A program made the position numbers and the translations under genes. DNA of 10,926 bases from contig CALBLG010000200.1 of NCBI GenBank assembly GCA_937895975.1, forward strand, positions 1 to 10,926. Direction: 5' to 3'. Under the pieces are notes generated by a model. The model was not told the DNA's origin. It ran no database searches and saw nothing but the letters and a program-made list of their open reading frames with translations. The stretch is from an uncultured Slackia sp. (GTDB taxonomy: Bacteria > Actinomycetota > Coriobacteriia > Coriobacteriales > Eggerthellaceae). Position 1 is the first letter of the stretch, and each line of letters begins with the position of its first letter. Positions 7,801 to 10,926 of this stretch are shown in pieces.

Positions 7801-8464
7801 CCGCAGCATCGGTCTCGCGCCACTCGACGAGCTTGTAATTTTCACCGTCATCACCCGGCCGCGCATTCGCTCGCACGGCGAACGTGAGGATGTCGCCGTC
7901 TTTCGCGCGCACGACGCCGCCTTCCACGGGCATGCCGTCGCAGAGCACCTCGCCCGCTTCGGCAGGCTCGACATTCACGCGAATGGTTTTGTCGGCCTTG
8001 CGGAACTTCGCAACCAGGTGGCGGTCGCTCTCGGCCACAAACCCGTACGTCTGCGTTTTGGATACCTCGACGCCGTTTTCGAACCAGCCGACAAACGCGT
8101 AGCCATCGCCTTCGGTGGCCACAACCGCGACCTGCTCGCCGCGCTTGGGCAGCTGCACGTCGGGCGAGGCGTTGCACCCCGTGGAGAAATCGGCCGCGAC
8201 GCCTTCAGCCTCGATCGACGTGGTGATTTGCACGTCGCTCTCGAACACGGCGACCATATTCACCACCTCGGGCGTGGCGTCGGTGATGGCGATCGACGTC
8301 ATGGGCTTCGTGGAGAACTCGACGCCGTTTTTCATCCAGCATTTGAAGCGCCAACCCGGGTTGGGCACGGCCTGGAACTCGGCCACGGTGCCCTCGTAGT
8401 GCACGCCGCCGCCGAACGCGCTGCCGCCCGCAGAGGGCTCGGCTACAGCGATGACCTCGATCTT
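4531..8464 (-). repeat. Long array of InlB/Flg_new-type beta repeats (second block)
   Basis: About 16 repeats of 70-90 residues, from residue 771 of the N-terminal frame through residue 101 of the C-terminal frame. Each has a core [FL]xxW near its middle, often followed by an acidic or Gly turn (FVGWFENG, FKGWYDAETG, FYGWYVNG, FVGWYDLDG, FEYWADEQG, FLGWYSGG, FDHWEDALG, FSHWVNDAG, FKYWADENG), and ends in a strand such as VEARF, VRAVF, YTAVF or LRAVF. This is the beta-grasp-like repeat of Listeria internalin B and many Gram-positive surface proteins. Sequences are diverged, so this is an old expansion, unlike the closer duplication of the Ig modules. Confidence 0.85.
4799..4862 (-). other. Frameshift junction between the two halves of the adhesin gene
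   Basis: The upstream frame reads A1972-F-S-P across a coding-strand run TTTTCCCCC (4858-4850), then continues for 16 aberrant residues to TGA at 4801-4799. Removing one C gives F-S-P-V-T-A-R-P-V-W and joins directly to the downstream frame. The join completes the repeat started by GWKFKYWADENG with FTAYYE, the ending expected by analogy with LTAIFYE in the preceding repeat. The restored protein would be about 3388 aa. No ribosome-binding site supports re-initiation at the GTG (4833). Causes: assembly or sequencing indel, a real inactivating or phase-switching mutation, or +1 slippage on CCC-G, in falling order of likelihood. Confidence 0.88.
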
Positions 8465-10774
8465 ATGGTCGCCGTGCGGCTTGTCGGGATTGTCGGGGTC
8501 GTGGGGCTTCTTTTTGTGCTCGTCGAAGATGTTCTTGATTTCCCCAAGAGCCTCTTCGCCGATCGCGGCCAGTTCCTCGACGCTTTCGGCCGCTCCAACT
8601 TCAGCGATGGCCGGCACCACGATGGGGTCGATCAACTCGCCGAGGCCATACATGGTGCCCAGCACGCCCGCCAACGTGAGCGCCGCGATGAGCGCCGCCT
8701 GCAGCGCCTCGAATGCTTCGTCCCCATCGTCAGTTGCGCGGAAATGCGCAATGAGCTGCGTATCGCCCGTCAGAAGGAACGAGTACGAGCCGTCGCTTTC
8801 GACGGGCACCATGTTCCCATACGAATCGGTCACACGATCGAGCACATAGCCCGCCGCAGGTATGGCCACTACGGCAACACGCGAGCCGATTCCATACAGG
8901 CCGCTGTACAGGAATTGCCCGGCAGGGTTGCCGTCCTCGTCCGTACCGTCGACGCCGAGCACCACGCTTGCCTGCTCGGCGCAGTATTTCGGCGTGATAT
9001 CAATTTGGCCCTCGCGCGCATCGGCGGGCGCCACCACGTACGAGTACACCAGCGAATCGCTCGCCACATACGCATCGCCGCCCGAGCCCACATACCAGCC
9101 CAAGAAATGCGCGTTGCTCGCAACGGCCGAAAGCTTCACGGCTTCGCCCGCATCGCGATAGCCCGCGAAAGGCTCGGTATTCAAATGGGCGTATTCCTCG
9201 GAGGCGTCGGTCGCTTGCGCGGGGTTCACGCGCACGGCGAAATCTTTCAGCTTGAAGCGCGCCTCAATAGACATGCTTGCCGCAGGCGCGAACGAATACG
9301 CCGTATCCTCGGAAAGCAACGCACCAGTTGCCGCGTCGTACCAACCCGCAAACGAGACGTCGTCGTCGAGCATGCCAAGCGCGCCCGCGTCGAGGACCAC
9401 CTGTCCGTCTTCGCCAAGCTCTGCCGTACCGGAAACGTCGGGCAGCTCGACGCCTTCCATCAATGTGCGCCCGCCCAGGTCGATCGTCTGGGAATACGAC
9501 ACGACGACATTTCTTTCGGGCATGCTTATGGGAAGCGCGCCGTTGTACAGCTTCCAAATATCGCGCGTCGGCTGCTCTTCATACAGCGGATACACCGATG
9601 CCGGCACATACACCGTTAGCGGTGTTATAGGAAACGTATCCTGGTCGATGAGAACCGCGTGGTCGCACAGAAAGTACGCGTAGCGCACGCCCGTACCTAA
9701 GAACGCGCGTTTCGGCAGCTGCTCGATTTTGGAGTCGGCAGGCAGAATCAGAAATTCGCCGAGCGCGGCCCCTTCGAAACATGAAGAGCCAAGCGTTTTG
9801 ACCGATGTATTCGACTCCAAACCCGTCGAGCGCAAACTCGTGCAGCCAGAAAACGCTTCAGGCTCGACCGTCGCGATTTCTTGGTTTCGCGCCAAGCCCG
9901 TATCGACCAGATTCACGCAGTTGCGATATGCGCCCGACGGAATGGACTTGAGCCCCCGCACGTGTTCGAGCCCCGTAGACACGAGGCCGCTTTGCGCGAA
10001 GCAATCAAAATCCATGGCCTTGATGGTCGCGGGCTCGTCGAATACCAGCTCGGCAAGATTCACGCAACCATAAAACGCCATGGAGCCAATACGGTTGATG
10101 GTCATGCCCGAAAAATCTACTTTCTTCAAGTACCTGCATGCTTCAAAAGCGCCATCGCCGATAGACGTGAGCGAATCGCCTTCGAAACGCACTTCAGTCA
10201 AATCCCACGAGTCATAGAGAAATCCATCCTTGATTTTGGTAACGCCGGCATCGACAACGAGGGTTCCCACGATGAAGGGGTCGATGGCGTATTTCTGGGG
10301 AACATCTTCGCGATACGGATGCACGAGGTTCCCTTTGCCGTCGCATTCGTACACGTATCCGTTGGGCATGAGTTTGCCGAACGCGTAGAAATCGGGCTCG
10401 TATTGGGCCGAGGCTTCGGGATCTTCCGATGGCGTTTGCGAAGTTGCAGACGCCTCGTCTGCGTTAGCGCTTTCGGGGTCGGTTGGAGCTTCAGCCGCAG
10501 TGCCGGTCGTAGAGAGTTCGCCGCCGGTGGCCTCTGCATCGGCTTCAACAGATTGCCCCGAGTTTTTATCCGACGTCGTCTCGTCGATAGCGTTGGAGGC
10601 CGAACTGGCCGACACCTCACCGTCAGACGGTTCAGCCGAGGCATCGTCAGCCAAAGCCGCCTTACCCTCGGCGGCATACACTGCATCGCGAGGCACAGGC
10701 GTGAACGTGGTTACAAGCGCGACGGAAAGCAGAACGCGCAAAAACGTGTCGAAGGCGGCGGCGAATCTGGTCAT
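4799..10774 (-). CDS. N-terminal half of a giant secreted/surface adhesin: signal peptide, BspA-type LRR domain, about 18 InlB-like repeats (frameshifted before its anchor)
   Basis: 1991 codons from ATG at 10774, preceded by AGGGGAG with 5-nt spacing. Order of parts: Sec signal peptide (1-34, V-Y-A before the cut); acidic Ala/Ser/Glu/Thr-rich stretch (36-125); BspA-type LRR domain (about 160-405, repeats such as AFSGCTSLRSTGL); three InlB-like repeats (about 440-678); a helical hydrophobic segment (684-752); a charged linker KKKPHDPDNPDKP; then about 15 further InlB-like repeats to the end. The all-beta repeat chain probably acts as a stalk with the LRR domain outermost, a layout used for binding host or partner-cell ligands; the ligand is unknown. 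The last 17 residues (from P1975) are the product of a frameshift at 4850-4854, so as written the protein lacks its membrane anchor and would be released. The true C-terminal part follows at 607-4851 in the next frame. Confidence 0.9.
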   Translation of the reverse strand: MTRFAAAFDTFLRVLLSVALVTTFTPVPRDAVYAAEGKAALADDASAEPSDGEVSASSASNAIDETTSDKNSGQSVEADAEATGGELSTTGTAAEAPTDPESANADEASATSQTPSEDPEASAQYEPDFYAFGKLMPNGYVYECDGKGNLVHPYREDVPQKYAIDPFIVGTLVVDAGVTKIKDGFLYDSWDLTEVRFEGDSLTSIGDGAFEACRYLKKVDFSGMTINRIGSMAFYGCVNLAELVFDEPATIKAMDFDCFAQSGLVSTGLEHVRGLKSIPSGAYRNCVNLVDTGLARNQEIATVEPEAFSGCTSLRSTGLESNTSVKTLGSSCFEGAALGEFLILPADSKIEQLPKRAFLGTGVRYAYFLCDHAVLIDQDTFPITPLTVYVPASVYPLYEEQPTRDIWKLYNGALPISMPERNVVVSYSQTIDLGGRTLMEGVELPDVSGTAELGEDGQVVLDAGALGMLDDDVSFAGWYDAATGALLSEDTAYSFAPAASMSIEARFKLKDFAVRVNPAQATDASEEYAHLNTEPFAGYRDAGEAVKLSAVASNAHFLGWYVGSGGDAYVASDSLVYSYVVAPADAREGQIDITPKYCAEQASVVLGVDGTDEDGNPAGQFLYSGLYGIGSRVAVVAIPAAGYVLDRVTDSYGNMVPVESDGSYSFLLTGDTQLIAHFRATDDGDEAFEALQAALIAALTLAGVLGTMYGLGELIDPIVVPAIAEVGAAESVEELAAIGEEALGEIKNIFDEHKKKPHDPDNPDKPHGDHKIEVIAVAEPSAGGSAFGGGVHYEGTVAEFQAVPNPGWRFKCWMKNGVEFSTKPMTSIAITDATPEVVNMVAVFESDVQITTSIEAEGVAADFSTGCNASPDVQLPKRGEQVAVVATEGDGYAFVGWFENGVEVSKTQTYGFVAESDRHLVAKFRKADKTIRVNVEPAEAGEVLCDGMPVEGGVVRAKDGDILTFAVRANARPGDDGENYKLVEWRETDAAGRVVVNRQDICEYRVDGNATITAVMDGNDSHTVRAKSDPVEGGTAVLERASGAGVELEVPEGESVTAHADAAEGYMFDGWYMTYGAAEAATFASNEPSYTFVPAADCTVEARFAKACKIAVVVEPVESLAGEYTVSGAGWCVAGEPATLSVELSAGMRDGYKFKGWYDAETGLLMGTDPSYLEFYPQEDTTVRAVFDASRCTIEANTESHAVKRGSVEIVGSPGASAVTVDYGTTVVLRAKPADGFQLKYWKNAAGVKFAETELAVRATKSDVYTAVFESAKPDVVVAADSWLGSAVTCNGAKVTPTTDGFKLGETLHLSAKAYPGYIFYGWYVNGKFRSILPEYTIVAKGAFPNPNRCSIVAAFKPIDIVCMPTANPECGGSVQASRIVTERGTDVALKATAAPGYEFVGWYDLDGKLESADAEFTCEHQQRSHIHEARFEERSYAVSAVPAVVDDAGALVENRAAGWVEGSTTVSAGGSVELCAHAFEGYAFEYWADEQGNAVSEEAEYRFVPTRDTRLRAVFSPKQCTVAISADDVAGSVSGAGTYAAGQVATVSATPKAGAKFLGWYSGGEFRSADATYRFTISGDVALEAAFSMGACAVGVAAEPAEAGYVSGFGGYAEGERATLSAAAKPGFTFDHWEDALGNEVGASEQCTVVVSEDAVYKACFTRNSYGVSLSSNVEGVGDLSGEGTYSFGQVVELNAVPTNDKRFAGWWLVGDDGRATQFALDAHCWFAIDEDLVASLDGGVIELQARFADPYEVAVSAIAVVKGKKTTRRCSVEGGGAFALGDQVTLHAVAGIGYRFVGWSLDEKGERIVDTNEAYTFAASQDITYYAQFEADEQVKITVERSSMFRGMVRLLGEGGLETERLYDKGDLFVAMAMPWTGYRFSHWVNDAGTTVSYSATYIGTANQTEQLTAIFYENGYDAQTNTYPAEAALISMVIPGTGTTSVPVSTLITIPLPGWKFKYWADENGMPIAFSPGNGAPCVGQPHVYRLL
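8462..8515 (-). other. Lys/Pro/Asp-rich hydrophilic linker inside the repeat chain
   Basis: Residues 754-771 read KKKPHDPDNPDKPHGDHK. It separates the helical segment from the second InlB-like block and resembles, in small, the Pro/Asp/Asn linker near the C-terminus. Confidence 0.7.
8519..8725 (-). other. Internal alpha-helical, hydrophobic segment
   Basis: Residues 684-752. The part from 690 to about 711 (LQAALIAALTLAGVLGTMYG) has the length and hydrophobicity of a membrane helix. Residues 725-752 are amphipathic and Glu/Ala-rich (AESVEELAAIGEEALGEI). It interrupts an otherwise beta-repeat protein. It could be a helical hinge, an oligomerisation element, a membrane-inserting segment or the scar of a domain fusion. 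Confidence 0.65.
8741..9457 (-). repeat. InlB-like repeats, first block (three copies)
   Basis: Residues about 440-678. Two copies have the usual core (FAGWYDAATG, FLGWYVGSGG) with ends IEARF and DITPKY. The third (603-678) ends LIAHF but has lost the Trp, reading YVLDRVTDSYG. They follow the LRR domain directly. Confidence 0.75.
9560..10297 (-). other. BspA-type leucine-rich repeat domain
   Basis: Residues about 160-405. LRR_5-type units of roughly 22-25 residues show the consensus IGxxAFxxCxxL: SIGDGAFEACRYLKKV, RIGSMAFYGCVNLAEL, SIPSGAYRNCVNLVD, TVEPEAFSGCTSLRS, TLGSSCFEGAALGE, QLPKRAFLGTGVRYAY. The domain closes with LTVYVPASVYPLYEEQ, typical of the end of such arrays. BspA-type LRRs in other bacteria bind extracellular-matrix or host proteins; binding here is inferred only by family. 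Confidence 0.88.
10670..10774 (-). other. Sec signal peptide of the adhesin
   Basis: MTRFAAAFDTFLR forms the basic n-region, VLLSVALVTTF the hydrophobic core, and PVPRDAVYA the c-region. Cleavage is most likely after A34 (V-Y-A), leaving AEGKAAL as the mature start. Confidence 0.85.
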
Positions 10775-10779
10775 GGGGT

Positions 10780-10786
10780 CTCCCCT
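10780..10786 (-). promoter_or_regulatory. Ribosome-binding site of the adhesin gene
   Basis: Coding-strand AGGGGAG, 5 nt before the ATG at 10774. It is a near-complete Shine-Dalgarno match and supports this start together with the signal peptide that follows. Confidence 0.8.
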
Positions 10787-10834
10787 CTTCTGCCGTGCGC
10801 GAAAACGGTGCGCACGAGCGGACTAGCTGCCACT

Positions 10835-10860
10835 ATTGTAAAGGAAGACAACCTAGGCAA
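10835..10860 (-). promoter_or_regulatory. Candidate promoter of the adhesin gene
   Basis: On the minus strand TACAAT (10840-10835) is a five-of-six match to a sigma-70 -10 box. The best upstream hexamer, TTGCCT (10860-10855), is only 14 nt away; the overlapping TCTTGC allows 16 nt but matches less well. Transcription would start near 10828 and give a leader of about 50 nt. Confidence 0.4.
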
Positions 10861-10880
10861 GAGAATGCCCCAGCAAGGGC

Positions 10881-10926
10881 TTAACCAATTTTTTCAACCC
10901 ATTGGGCAAGCAGTTGTGCGCCATAC
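10881..10926 (-). CDS. Possible C-terminal end of an upstream gene (14 codons, product unknown)
   Basis: Reading the minus strand from the window edge, one frame gives YGAQLLAQWVEKIG and then TAA (10883-10881). The peptide looks like an amphipathic C-terminal helix and its codons fit the window. The stop lies about 40 nt before the candidate promoter of the adhesin, a reasonable gene boundary. Fourteen codons are too few to identify the product or to exclude chance. Confidence 0.3.
   Translation of the reverse strand, partial: YGAQLLAQWVEKIG

Noticed and set aside
6848..9619. Plus-strand open frame of 923 codons antisense to the adhesin (also 5600-6778 and 1273-2049)
   Set aside because: The translations are rich in Arg, His, Gly and Ala with no domain or signal, and lie exactly opposite a well-supported repeat protein. 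High-GC codon bias on the minus strand suppresses stops here.

Overview
This is a high-GC bacterial window. Everything that can be supported as coding lies on the minus strand, so transcription runs from high to low coordinates. Base composition, the extracellular BspA-type leucine-rich repeats followed by long arrays of InlB/Flg_new-type repeats, and the acidic Ala/Ser/Glu-rich secreted N-terminus suggest a host-associated actinobacterium of the Coriobacteriia (Eggerthellaceae-like). That placement is an inference from style; no taxonomic marker is present.

Layout, read in the direction of transcription. (1) 10926-10881: a possible last 14 codons of an upstream minus-strand gene. (2) 10880-10775: a short intergenic region with a candidate promoter and a clear ribosome-binding site. 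(3) 10774-607: one very large surface-protein gene, now in two reading frames. The first frame (10774-4799, 1991 aa) has a signal peptide, an acidic low-complexity stretch, a BspA-type LRR domain and about 18 InlB-like beta repeats. These are interrupted once by an alpha-helical hydrophobic segment. The second frame (4833-607, 1408 aa from an internal GTG) finishes the interrupted repeat, then carries two long duplicated modules (repeat head, Ig, He_PIG-like, MBG-like and MBG_2-like domains), a Pro/Asp/Asn-rich linker, a membrane helix and an Arg-rich tail. The two frames meet at a five-C run (coding strand) at 4850-4854. Removing one C gives a continuous protein of about 3388 aa. (4) 604-574: a hairpin directly after the stop codon, the likely terminator. 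(5) 573-362: a leader region with short repeats and no recognised riboswitch. (6) 361-1: the first 120 codons of a sodium:amino-acid symporter of the AGCS family, cut by the window edge.

How the pieces act: the giant protein would be exported by Sec, held at the membrane by its C-terminal helix and extended through the wall by the proline-rich linker, with the Ig/MBG modules and InlB repeats as stalk and the LRR domain at the distal end. Such a layout suggests adhesion, but the ligand cannot be read from sequence. As written here, the frameshift would make a secreted, unanchored N-terminal product. The symporter is a separate unit with no evident functional link.

I see no defence system, CRISPR array, mobile element, tRNA or rRNA. 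The points most worth checking are the frameshift, the imperfect module duplication, the internal helical segment and the recurrent cysteines.
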